Assembly (NCBI RefSeq): GCF_963678635.1
Contig: NC_087067.1
Span: 53,934,233 to 53,998,232, forward strand
Length of the DNA stretch: 64,000 bases
Origin: Symsagittifera roscoffensis
Lineage: Eukaryota > Xenacoelomorpha > Acoela > Convolutidae
Direction of reading: 5' to 3'
The stretch's first letter is position 1, and the number at the start of each line of letters is the position of its first letter. The translations under genes and the position numbers were made by a program. Shown here one piece after another: positions 54,508 to 64,000 of this stretch. The notes under the pieces are model-generated. The model was not told the DNA's origin and made no database searches. It was given only the letters and a program-made list of their open reading frames with translations.

Positions 54508-57500
54508 ATGAGACGGAGCAGGGTACCGGTGGCTGAAAAAAGATCTACTGAATCAAAGACAAAATATAACTCGTCGCTACGTAAAACGACATCAATGGGC
54601 CCAAAGATAACAAAGAAGAACTTTTCAATTAGCATGGTCAACACGAGGAGTAACACGGAGAACAAAACAAAAGAGGGCATGGAAGAGAAACAAGCAGAAC
54701 CCGCCATCGAGATGGACCTAGAGACACCGGACCAGAGTGTGGATGAGGTGGAAAAGAAGACGACAGAGTCAACACCGATGCCGAATGTGGAAGAACCAAA
54801 TCCAAAGTCCATGGAATTCTCACCGATAGACAATGTGGAGGACACAACAGGCAACACGCCAGAAACGGTGAAGGACGAGTCTCAAGCAAAAAGAACGTCT
54901 TTTACCGAAAGATTGGCGATAATGGTCGGAATGAAGTCGAGAGACGCAGCAGCGGAAGAACCGAAAGCCGAGAAAGGCAAAACATTCGGAACAGTTTCCA
55001 CGAGAACGACAGACACCGGTCAAAACGAAGACCAGATCAGACCGGGAACAGCAACCAACAACAGGACAACAACTGACCATGGAACAACTACTCTTGAGCG
55101 AGGCGTATTGATGGCAAAGCTAGATCAGATAGGCAAGAAACTGAAGTACAGCGAAGAGGATAGAGATGTGATAAGGAAAGAATTAAGAAACAACAAACAT
55201 GAGTATCTGGACAGCTACTCCAATCTAGCGAAAGCGACAGAAGAAAGGTTTCAGGAGATGTCGGACAAGGTAGATACCACTGATGAAGAGCGGGACAAGA
55301 ACATCAAAAAAGACATGCAAGAAATGAAGCAACGATATGACGCACTTAATAGCCAGTTGGGGAGTTTGCAAACGAGAATGGATACGATGAGTAGGGACCA
55401 GGCTGAAAGTTCATGTGCGATACAGGCAAAATTAGATGCCATCTTGAGGAACTCAACGTCACAGGACAGGCCAACAGCGGGGCGAACGCAAGGTAATAGA
55501 GTTGACTTCGTGGAACCACAACGAAACAAACGGCAGTCAACACCATTACCATTACCCCGGGATGCCGCGAGTACAGCACCGGGGGGGGGGGGGGGCAAGG
55601 CGATTATGAAAAGTGGAACAGCAAACACAACGAGTGGTCCAGGGGAGTCAAAGACTAACAACAACGTGGGACCGGAAGTCATGACATGGGCAAGTACCTG
55701 GGAAATGATGAACAGGACACTAGAAGCCTTCGCAACAAGGAACACCGACTCGAGTGACAGAGGAAGCAACAAATCCAGGAAAACTTTCAAAAAACCGAAA
55801 GAATTCAAAGATGATTCAGATGGATGAATTGACACTTGGGTAGAAGTCATGAGGTTGCACTTGGAACAAGACAACTTGAACGATGAGAGGCAAGCATGCA
55901 CAGCGATACTCAGCAACTTGGAAGGCACAGCATTGAAATGCGTGGTGGCGAAGAAAGAAGAGGAACGCGACACTGCGGATAAAATCTTCGAGAAATTGTT
56001 AAATCGATTCGGGTCAGGCATGAAGGGTCATCAAGCGATGATGCGATTTGAGAAGAGAAGGCGAAGGGACGATGAATCGATAGACATGTTCCTAGATGAT
56101 CTTGAGAGTTTGAGACGAAGGAGTGACCCGGAAGAATCCACCAATAGAAGGAACTTTAGCATCGCCTCAAAATTCATTGATGGGGTAAAGAGTGATGACT
56201 TGAAAACAATGTTAGCAACATACTATACATTGTCAAAAGACAGTGCACTGACTCCAGAAGAGACGAGACAGAAGTCAAGAGAGTACATGCTAATGAAACC
56301 CAAGAAATACTCGTATTCAGATAACAGGAATACGCAAGGGGGGAATCAACCACAAAGATCGTCATGGTACAAGCCCAGAGATGACATGGACAAACGTAGA
56401 TCATGCGCAAACTGCGGGTCAGCTGATCATCACACGGCGGATTGCACAACATACAAGCAGGGCATGAAGAGTTTGGGATATGCACCTGATGAGGAAGACA
56501 TGAGCCAGATGGATGAACACGAGTTCTATAGTGGCTTGATCATCAAAATAGGTGCAAGATGCTTCTTCTGCAACCACGAGGGGCACTTCAGGATGGACTG
56601 TCCGTTGTTCTGGGAGGCAGTCAACAACCAGAGTCACCCCAAACACAAGTTGGCGTTAGCAGCGGTGCAGAACCAGAGAAATAGACAAGGTGAATTTGAA
56701 ACGAAAAACTTAGAAACACCAAGTGCGGAACCGCCAACAAAAACAGTGAACGCAGTAACGCAAGTTAATAGTGCAATAGAAGCCACGGCCAAGAACGCCT
56801 TAGAGATAAATTATGAGAAAGCGGCGGCGGAAGCTATCAATAAAGTGAAACATGACCTGGCGGCGAAAGAATTAGAACAACGACTAAAGCAAGAGATCGA
56901 AAGACAGAAAATGAACGAGGCATTAGGTTGCTCGCAGTCTATACCAGAGGCTGTAGCGGGGTCGACAAAAAGTGGAAACTGCAACACTGTAAAAATGGTG
57001 ACGGGGAAGCCATTCGGTATAACAAAGATCGGAGCCAGAATAATGTCAATAATCACCGTGGGCGGCCATGAGGTAACGAGAAACTTGAGCGAACCCAGTG
57101 ACCAGACAATAATGCACATTGATGTGTACGCAGATTACTTGATTGGTATAAGCCCACAAACGACTTCTAGAGCATTGAGGGCGCTACTCACAAGAGGGGG
57201 TAGCAAGTCAGTCCGAGTTGATAACAGGTACACAGAAGCTTATGGTCCGCATGAGGTGATGCTAAATATAGATGGGATCAACATCTATACGAAAACAATG
57301 ATAACATGTGTTGAAGATCTACTAGGGCAGATCTACGTAGGAAAAGAAGAGTTGAAAGTGAGATCGATTGGACACTGCGCCATGCTTGAGGAAGATGCAA
57401 TGCACATCGGGACAGAGGCAGATGTATCAGCACATGTGCTCGACTTAAGAGGCAAGAAGACTCAGTTACGTGGGTTACTTGATACGGGAGCGGTACTGAG

Positions 57501-57978
57501 GGTTATACCAATCGAAACATGGGAACGAATGGGCTTCAATAGAAATGATTTGATAGACTTGAGAATACGGTTGTCAGCTGCAAACAAGGGGGCGCTGCGG
57601 GTCCTGGAAAGTACGCCAATAATAGCCCTAAATCTGGGGGAACGCAATCTGTGGATGAGCTTTCTTGTCGTAGGAAACCTAGATGAGTCTGACCAATTCA
57701 TTTTAGGCAAAGACTTCATCAGGAAATTCGATGTAACGATTGATCTAAACAACGCAATGTTCAGGATACGGAACCCGGATAGGAGGTACGCAATTAAACC
57801 GGTATATTTAATAATGGCGAATGAGAACAAAGCACCGTTCTTCTTGAGTAGGAGGGTGAGGCTAAAGGCGAACGAAGCGGCGATCGTAAGCTTACGAATG
57901 AAAAATTACAATGAACTAAGTGACAACAAGCAGGTATGCATAGTCCAAATCCAAATAGTCAAAGTGCTGCTGTTTTAG
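54508..57978 (+). pseudogene. gag: Gag, zinc knuckles and protease of element F
   Basis: One frame from the ATG at 54508 to 57978, interrupted only by TGA at 55825-55827, where element E has TGC (Cys) in the same context (DSDG-x-IDTW). N-terminal 350 codons: charged, low complexity, coiled coil near 55090-55450, and a run of 15 G at 55581-55595 that codes for Gly. The capsid follows from about 55783 (TFKKPKEF, FEKRRRRDDESID). Zinc knuckles are CANCGSADHHTADC near 56406 and CFFCNHEGHFRMDC near 56570. The protease LLDTGA lies near 57475-57492. The frame is lost by a 1-base shift near 57945, just before the protease-RT linker. Confidence 0.85.
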
Positions 57979-58331
57979 GAAGATCCTTCTCGATGACGAA
58001 GAGCGGTCTCTGCGTCAGTGTCTTGTTGAATAATCTTTACATACCAATCACGATACAGAGGGGGAGGAAGCTGGGATATGCTTTACCCGTAAAAACTCGA
58101 TATGAAATGACTGAAAACCAAAAACAAAATGAAGTTGTTGATTGTCCCAATCATAGGGACAAAATTTGTATCTTGAGACAATTGAAGGAAATAAAAGGTT
58201 CATCAGGTCTTGTGAAATCACTTAAGTCAGAGACAAACGATGGGCTATCGAGCTGTTCGAATTTTCCGGAACGGCCCACACTAGATGAAATGCAGAGTGA
58301 TAAACCGGTCCTACCAGAAATTGAACATTAA
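57936..58331 (+). pseudogene. Protease-RT linker of element F
   Basis: Continuation in the next frame: AAVLGRSFSMT and VSVLLNN, then DGLSSCSNFPERPT, matching element E at 48300-48700. It ends at TAA 58329-58331, after PEIEH, where the RT N-terminus continues in the same frame beyond the stop. It has no known catalytic role and probably forms the spacer and the start of RT. Confidence 0.75.
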
Positions 58332-59385
58332 AGAGGCAAGATAACGGACGAACAGCTCGAAGCCATCAAGGATGTATTAGAGCGGAACGAGGAAGTTTTT
58401 TCGAGACATAAGGCAGACATCGGGTGTTGTAATTTTGTTGAACATGAGATAGAACTTGAGGAGAATGCAGTACCGCACAGGGAGGGGGGCGAGGCGCATG
58501 ACCCCACACAAATCGGATGCGTGTAGAAAAGAGATCGAAACGCTACTAGAGTATGAAATGATAGAACTATCCAAATCTCCGTGGGCGTGTGGAGTAGTGA
58601 TGGCCAAAAAGAAAGGCGACCAATTGAGGTTTTGTTCTGACTTTCGATACCTGAATTCCGTCACGGTGAAGGATGCCTATCCCATACCTAGGATTGATGA
58701 GAGCCTCTCGAAGTTAGGTGATGCAAAATTGTTTACGACTCTTGATTTAGGCTCGGCCTTTTGGCAGGTACCGCTCAGGAAGCAGGACAGGGCCTGCGAG
58801 TTGGGTCTGTTTCAATGGAAACGGATGCCGTTTGGTATTTGCAATGCCACCGCCACATTTCAGCGGTTGATGGCACACGCGCTGATAGGTGTGACGAAGA
58901 AGTACGGCAATCTGGTAATGTGCTATGTGGATGACGTGGTAATAGCGACGCCCACACTAGAAGATCACATTGAGAGACTTGACGAGGTGTTTGCGTGTAT
59001 GAAGAGGTCGGGGCTAAAGTGTAAACCATCAAAGTGCGAGATACTCAAGGATTCGATAAAATACTTGGTCAGCATGGTAGACAGGCACGGCATCAGACCA
59101 GATCCAGATGCAGTAGAGGCAGTTCTAACCTGGAAATCGCCAAAAGCGGAACACCAATTGATGAGCTTCCTGGGTTTTGCGAACTACTACAGAGAATTCA
59201 TCAAAGGCTATGCAGACAAGGTATACCCGATGCAACAGTTAATGAGATACAAGGGCAAGAAGTTCACGTGGAACAACGCAGCAGAAGAGTCATTCCACAG
59301 AATAAAGAAAGAGTTGTGCGAGGCACCAGTACTAGAGATGCCAACAGAGAAAAGGATGTACGTACTGGACACGGATGCGTCGTAG
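58332..59385 (+). pseudogene. pol: Reverse transcriptase of element F
   Basis: The N-terminus (DEQLEAIKDVLERNEEVFS) is in the previous frame. A frameshift in a G-run near 58485 moves to the frame 58456-59385. Motifs: KSPWACGVVMAKKKG, DAYPIPRIDESLSK, TTLDLGSAFWQVP, RMPFGICNATATFQ, catalytic CYVDDVV near 58921-58941, then LGFANYYREF and the RNase H start FTWNNAAEESFHRIK. The whole Ty3-type palm and fingers are present. It ends at TAG 59383, caused by a frameshift within the DTDAS motif of RNase H. Confidence 0.9.
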
Positions 59386-60149
59386 TAGCGATTTCTGGAA
59401 TTCTCCATCAGGAACAAGAATGGAACGGGAAAACAGTCTTGAGACCAATAGCGTACGGGAGCAAAGTCTTAAGTGACACGGAAATGAAGTACGGGGCACC
59501 GAAGGCAGAGATGTTCGCGGTGGTTACTTTTGTCGAGAAATATAGAGCATACCTAGGCAGCGAGCCATTCAAGCTGCGAGTCGACCACAGGGCACTAAGC
59601 TATCTGAAGACGTACTCAATGGACCAAAGTTACATTGGGAGGTGGATTGTCCGCCTGGATGGGTACAACATGATAATTGAGCACAGAACACGAGGAAAAC
59701 ATCAAAACGCTGACAGCTTGAGTAAGAAGACGGAGTTCTACGAGAGACAAGAACAGAGGGAGGCAGATAGACCTGAAATCAAGGATGCCTTCTCCTTCAT
59801 GGATAAGAAAACGTACGACAGTCTTCCACTCACGAGATGGTTGGACAAATCAGGCAGACCAATAGAAGATCACCCCGAATTACCAAAAGAACCTCCGGAG
59901 AAAACAATCTTGAAGAAGAACCGAGGGATGCCGATAGGGATAATACTCATAGGGATAATACTTGTGAGGGAGACGCTCAAGGCAAAAGGCTATGATCTTA
60001 ACCAGGTAGAAACGGGAGATGCACAAATAGACGATGACTTAATGAGGTTACTCGAGAAACTAGCAGATGATAAACCCGTGATCCAAGAAAAGGGCAAGGA
60101 GGAACCGGAGGTCACAATGCTGCGAAGGAGCGAGATAGTTAGTGATTAA
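59386..60149 (+). pseudogene. RNase H and connector of element F
   Basis: Continues in the frame of 59034-60149: ISGILHQEQEWNGK, LSDTEMKYGAPKAEM, LRVDHRALSYLKTYS, and IEHRTRGKHQNADSLS, all standard Ty3 RNase H text. A charged connector follows, with a hydrophobic run (IGIILIGIILV) near 59935. TAA at 60147 interrupts the frame, which reads on in phase from 60150. Confidence 0.85.
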
Positions 60150-61654
60150 AACACCTCGAATGTGACTAACCCTGATGGGAAAGAAGTCGTGCAGTCACTG
60201 GTTGAAAAAGTCCCTGACGACATACTTGAACAGACTCGGGTTAGGAAAAAGAAAGTGGCGTTCAAGGAAGAAGCTGAATACGTGGGACTAGGTCAAGAGT
60301 CCGGGGAGTGGTCCACGTCCACGGAGGAAGAGGCTACTGAAGAAGGAAATTTGTTCGGGGAGTGTGAACTATGGGATGAGGACTCGGATGAGAGCAGCGA
60401 CAATCAGGATAGTCTATGCATGATATTGGCGGAAGAGAAGATTAGACACCGCGACAGGGAATTACAAACAGATCCATCCTCAGGAACGTACAACTTGGAC
60501 GTACAAGAAGTACGAGGAGGTGAAGAACTTGAAAGAATTGCAGTTTCGAGGAAACCATTCAGGGAAACATCATGCAACTCAAATGTCAGAACAAATCTGG
60601 TGCCAGAAGATGATATGAAGATCGTGAAGAGTATAATATGCGTGAAGCTGAATGATGACATCAACAACCCTGGGGAAATAAATGGACAGATCATGGCACT
60701 AAAGGAACATGTCAAGGCGAGATATAGGCTGTCGGACCTGATAAGAGCCCAAAAGAATGACAAGATGACAAGTAACTTCTCCAAATGGATCCGGACGGGG
60801 TCCAGGGAGAAAAGGGAACTCGAGGAAGACAGCTACAAGATCTTGAGCCAGTTGTACAAAGAGAAGAAAGATTTACTCTATCACACAGCTGACGGGGTGG
60901 TAGCTTGCAAGAGAAAAGATGAGGAGAAGATATTACACAAGCACAACCTCATCATGTTACCACAATTGTTTCAGACAGAGGTGTTGTTCAGATCGCACGA
61001 CCAGATGGGGCACCAGGGGATAGACAAAGTGCAACAAAGAATACTTCACAGGTTTGATTGGTCAGGGTTGAGGAAAGCTTGCGAGAGATGGGTGAATGCA
61101 TACCTGGCATGCCTGCAAGTAAAAGACCCAAGGAAGATGAAATTCCCACTCAAGTCGGTTGAAAGCTCAGAATTTAATGAAGTGGTGCAGATAGACCATC
61201 AAAAGATCTGCATGACCGAGTCGGGGTATAACCAGATACTGGTTATAATAGACCACTTCACAAAGTTGGCAGAAGCGGTGCCGTGTCAAACAGCCTCGGC
61301 AGAGGAGACTTGTGACCACCTGATAACTCATTGGATATCGAGGTATGGTTGTCCAATGACTTTTCAGTCAGACAACGGCAAGGCTTTTGTGGGGGATTTG
61401 ACCAAAGAATTAATGAAGTTGTCACACATTGCTCAAGCACACTCAACGACTTACCATCCTCAGACCAACAGGCTGGTAGAGAGAGACATAATAGAACGTT
61501 GGTGAACATGCTGAGGGTATACTGCTCAAGATACATGACAGACTGGGATAAATATCTGCCGCAAGTCGTAGGGGCGTACAACAGTACGCAACACTCGACA
61601 ACGGGCATCAGTCCTTTCATGATGTTGACGGGCAGGGAGAGAGCAATGCCCTGA
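60150..61654 (+). pseudogene. pol: Integrase of element F
   Basis: In phase with the RNase H frame. An acidic connector comes first, then the H2C2 zinc-binding region (H at HDQMGHQG near 60997-61017, C at ACLQV and nearby), and the catalytic core: QIDHQK near 61190-61205 (first Asp), FQSDNGKAF near 61363-61388 (second Asp). The Glu-containing block lies near 61475, after YHPQTN. A frameshift near 61485 moves the rest (MLRVYCSRYMTDWDKYL, TTGISPFMMLTGRE) into another frame, which stops at TGA 61652-61654. D,D-35-E layout as in Metaviridae. Confidence 0.85.
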
Positions 61655-62841
61655 CATTCTTTTACCCGGAATACGAAGGGAAGAGGACGTCGCCTCAAGC
61701 TTACGTGAAAGAAGCGATCAGGAGACAACGAGCTATGCAGGAGGAACACTGCGCAAGCACAAATGAGACAGCGCAAGAAATATGATGAAAAGATATTACA
61801 GGCGAGGCCATATGAGGTGGGCAGCAAGTGTGGGTCTTCCAGAATGTCATACCGCCCAAAGGGACAAAGAAACTACTCAAGAAATAGAGAGAACCATTCA
61901 TGATAACGGAATTACATCAACAAGGACGGTTCTACCGCTTGAGTACTGGGCGAGAAGCACATTATGAAAATCTGAAGCCTCTTGTCCCATCCCCAGAGGA
62001 CTGGTGTATACCAAAGGACATGGAGGGACTTGAGTACCTACTGGTGGAGCCAGCATGCGAAGTGAACGAAAGAGGCATCAGAGAGAAGAATGATGGCAAT
62101 GAGAACTTGAGTTTGGATGACAATGAGAAAATAGAAGCGGACTCTGAAGCGGAATCTTTTGTGGAAGAAGACTGGAAGGACCCGGAGCAAAATGAGGTGC
62201 CGAAGTGGACAGAACCAAATTTATCAATACCACCGGGGACAAGGAGTGGCAATCGCAAACGGACAGGCATGAGGTACAACAGGTACGGAGACGATTTCCT
62301 GATTGACAAGATACAGCCCGATGACCTAAGCAAAGAGCTACTAAGTGTGGGCGAACTGGCAGCTGATGATGAGTGGCAAATCATCAATGATAATGAACAC
62401 TACCCACAGGAAGACTACTCGACATCAGAGCGGGAGACGGATTTGGAACAGAGCGAGATAGAGAGGAGGGAGAATATGAATTTGCGGATATTAGAATGGA
62501 TGCGCAATGTCAAGAACGGAAGTGACGAAGGACAAAGCATACAACAAGTTGACATATCAGCGGGAAAGCACATGAAAACGGAAAATCCCCTCTTCGGCTG
62601 GACGGCAACAGACAGGCCGCTCGACATTCCGCCAGATAATTCAGACCCAGCATCATCGACGGGGACGTCGATAAATTTTTTTGTCCGGGGATTGTGGGTA
62701 GGACTTACCCACACCGAAAATTTAATGGTAAAGAAACTCAGGGAAGTGAGAGAAGCAAGCGGACTGGAACTGAATGGGGAGGAGACTGAGCCTACCATAG
62801 GACGGAATTTCAAAACGAAGTTTGAAATACCAAACGAATAG
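61655..62841 (+). pseudogene. Integrase C-terminal domain and long acidic tail of element F
   Basis: Frames shift twice before 61900. Recognisable are KGTKKLLKKW-like text near 61860-61890 and the barrel-like LSTGREAHYENLKPLVP near 61940-61980, which is the GPY/F-type end of gypsy integrases. An acidic, disordered tail runs from 62040 to 62500. Then comes FFVRGLWVGLTHTENLMV near 62673, of unknown role. TAG at 62839 precedes the macro-like module in the same frame. Confidence 0.65.
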
Positions 62842-63297
62842 TCGGAAAACATCCTGATAACGGATAGTGACTTCATTCTGTCAGACAGGACTAGCGCAAT
62901 CTGCATCACGGCGGACATGAGTTTCAAATCAAGACTGGAGGCTGACTTCAAGAGAGAGTACCAGAACGTGGAGTTTCTGTTTAGACAGAGACCGGGAATG
63001 TGAGGAATGGCTGCGCTTCCACCATCAGTAGCACAAATCCCAGGCAAATACCTGTGTTTCCTAGTGACGAGGGTCAATGACAGGAACACCTTCAATCCTG
63101 AGCACGTGATGTTGGCACTAACAAGACTACGAGACTTTATGATTCAAAGAAGGATAACGGAGGTCTCAATGCCGGTCTATGACCCAAACCGGGGCAAGTT
63201 GAGCCCAAGGGAATTATACGCTATCCTACACGTGGTCTTCGCGGAAACGGAGATAATGGTACATCTGCCCAAGAAATACTACTTGAGCATCGCCTGA
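62842..63297 (+). pseudogene. Macro-domain-like module at the end of element F pol
   Basis: In the same frame as the preceding tail, with TGA at 63001 inside. Text resembles Poa1p-like macro domains (ADP-ribose binding and deacylation): AICITADMSFKSRLEADF, KYLCFLVTRVNDRNTF, LRDFMIQRRITEVSMP, then LYAILHVVFAETEIMV. The order of these blocks, the spacing and the hydrophobic pattern fit. The glycine-rich phosphate loop that follows MP in the family (normally IGCGL-like) is VYDPNRG here, and the first loop lacks its glycines, so binding or catalysis may be lost or changed. Length of about 150 residues is normal for this group. The tail is also found at 16813 and 21131. A search is needed to confirm homology. 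Confidence 0.6.
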
Positions 63298-63806
63298 GTC
63301 GGGTACATGGGGATCTCGAGTTGGGTATGAAGGGATCTCAAGTTGGGTATTGGGGCACGGCACAGGTAAAAGTATCTTAAAGGTGATTGGCATGACAATT
63401 AAATTTTAAATGATTGATGGTGCTAAAACATAAAATGAATCTGCATGCTTTTAGAAAACTTCCAATTGAACTATTTTAGTAGAACAAAAAGGAAAAGGTT
63501 TTAACTATAGTGGCTAGGGGGGTTTTAGGTTAGGAACATAGCTTGTTAGTCTAAAAATCAAGTGTTATTTTCAGATTGATTTGGTAAAGTCAAATTGACG
63601 ACCCAACTACACTCAATTGAAAGAAAAGAAGTTCTTGAACGAACACACAAGTTGAACAACGCTTCAAGAAGTTAATTCTCAAGTACTCTAGTTGGTACGC
63701 TAACACTCAAGTTGGTAAGGTAGTTCTCAAGTTGGTAAGGTAGTTCTCAAGTTGCAAGGTAATTCACAAGTTGGTTAATACTCAAGATCATCTAGAATTT
63801 TTAGAA
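63298..63806 (+). other. Leader between element F and the next ORF, with short repeats at both ends
   Basis: 509 noncoding bases in the same position as 16933-17520 and 21258-21840. CTC(A/G)AGTTGGGTAT occurs at about 63314 and 63337, just after the macro stop. CTCAAGTTGGTAAGGTAGTT-type repeats (period about 20) occur at 63704-63765, just before the next ATG. It could be an LTR plus leader, or an intergenic region. Confidence 0.5.
63704..63780 (+). repeat. About 20-bp tandem repeat before the next ATG
   Basis: CTCAAGTTGGTAAGGTAGTT twice, with degenerate copies on each side (CTCAAGTTGCAAGGTAATT, CACAAGTTGGTTAAT). Confidence 0.8.
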
Positions 63807-64000
63807 ATGGCAGATCGATTCTGGAAGTCCATGCCATCGGCTGTGAAAAGGCCCACACTTGATGAGCTATACAGACGCCTGAGGGATCTGGATTACACTC
63901 AAGTGGATGAGAGAATGGCGGTGAAGCTGAACGCCATCCTCCAATTGGAAGAACAGGGCGAATGCCGGGAGTCTGCAACAGAAGCGGTTCTAATGGTCGG
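63807..64000 (+). CDS. Start of an unknown ORF, 3'-partial, related to the relics at 17.5 and 21.8 kb
   Basis: Open from ATG 63807 to the window end (64 codons). The text RLRDLDYTQVDERMAVKLNA is matched by the decayed reading LGDLDFSQVNEWIAVMLSA at about 17580 and 21900. Probably helical and charged. It does not resemble the Gag starts of elements E or F. Because it follows the macro tail and leader at three loci, it is either the first ORF of a next element or a downstream extra ORF of the family. Product unknown. Confidence 0.55.
   Translation, partial: MADRFWKSMPSAVKRPTLDELYRRLRDLDYTQVDERMAVKLNAILQLEEQGECRESATEAVLMV

Larger units (their letters stand above)
54508..63297 (+). mobile_element. 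Nearly full-length Ty3/gypsy element F with macro-domain-like C-terminal module
   Basis: Order: Gag (charged N-terminus, coiled coil, capsid), two zinc knuckles, protease, RT, RNase H, integrase, long C-terminal region, macro-like module. Interruptions are few: TGA at 55825, a frameshift near 57945, TAA at 58329, a frameshift near 58485, a frameshift near 59380, TAA at 60147, a frameshift near 61485, TGA at 61652 with a further shift, TAG at 62839 and TGA at 63001. It is a recent but inactive copy. LTRs were not identified. Confidence 0.85.

Overview
The window is a piece of invertebrate (metazoan) nuclear genome built almost wholly of retroelements. I find no rRNA, no convincing tRNA and no single-copy host gene. 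The animal cannot be named from this sequence. The Ty3/gypsy gag type at 46 and 56 kb and the PHD-finger non-LTR element recall elements common in cnidarian genomes, but that is an impression and not a search result.

Region 1 (1-16.8 kb, + strand, A-rich and G-poor) holds a long retrovirus-like Ty3/gypsy element, cut by the left edge. Its layout is Gag-protease (3-4601), RT-RNase H-integrase in the -1 frame (4583-8221), two small membrane ORFs (8820-9235), an ORF with no ATG anywhere in its frame (9244-10377), a viral-type membrane glycoprotein (10365-12983) and a large unknown ORF (12980-14785). Neighbouring genes overlap by ATGA twice. The glycoprotein ATG sits at the end of a 1.1 kb stretch that is almost free of ATG. 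A canonical 79 bp intron follows three bases after the last stop codon. The ORFs are intact and the set of extra genes is the most unusual system in the window.

Region 2 (16.8-28.7 kb) is heavily decayed Ty3/gypsy-like DNA with a 4.3 kb direct duplication. Region 3 (28.7-41 kb) is a nest of non-LTR elements: minus-strand LINE fragments, a plus-strand PHD-RT-endonuclease element (36.66-39.9 kb), its inverted partial copy (33.4-34.75 kb), and an 893 bp segment present twice with the same number of TAG repeats. Region 4 (41-44.5 kb) has no gene and is full of ACCCTCCG boxes and hairpins.

Region 5 (44.5-63.3 kb) has two related Ty3/gypsy elements. Element E (44.57-50.54 kb) is degenerate and lacks integrase. 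Element F (54.5-63.3 kb) is nearly full length with a few stops and frameshifts. F is preceded by a 14 bp minisatellite arranged in higher-order units, each carrying a copy of the gag start. The end of F encodes a macro-domain-like module (62842-63297). The same macro tail followed by a leader and the same next ORF occurs three times (16.8, 21.1 and 63.2 kb). The last 200 bases begin that next ORF, which matches the decayed ORF at 17.5 and 21.8 kb.
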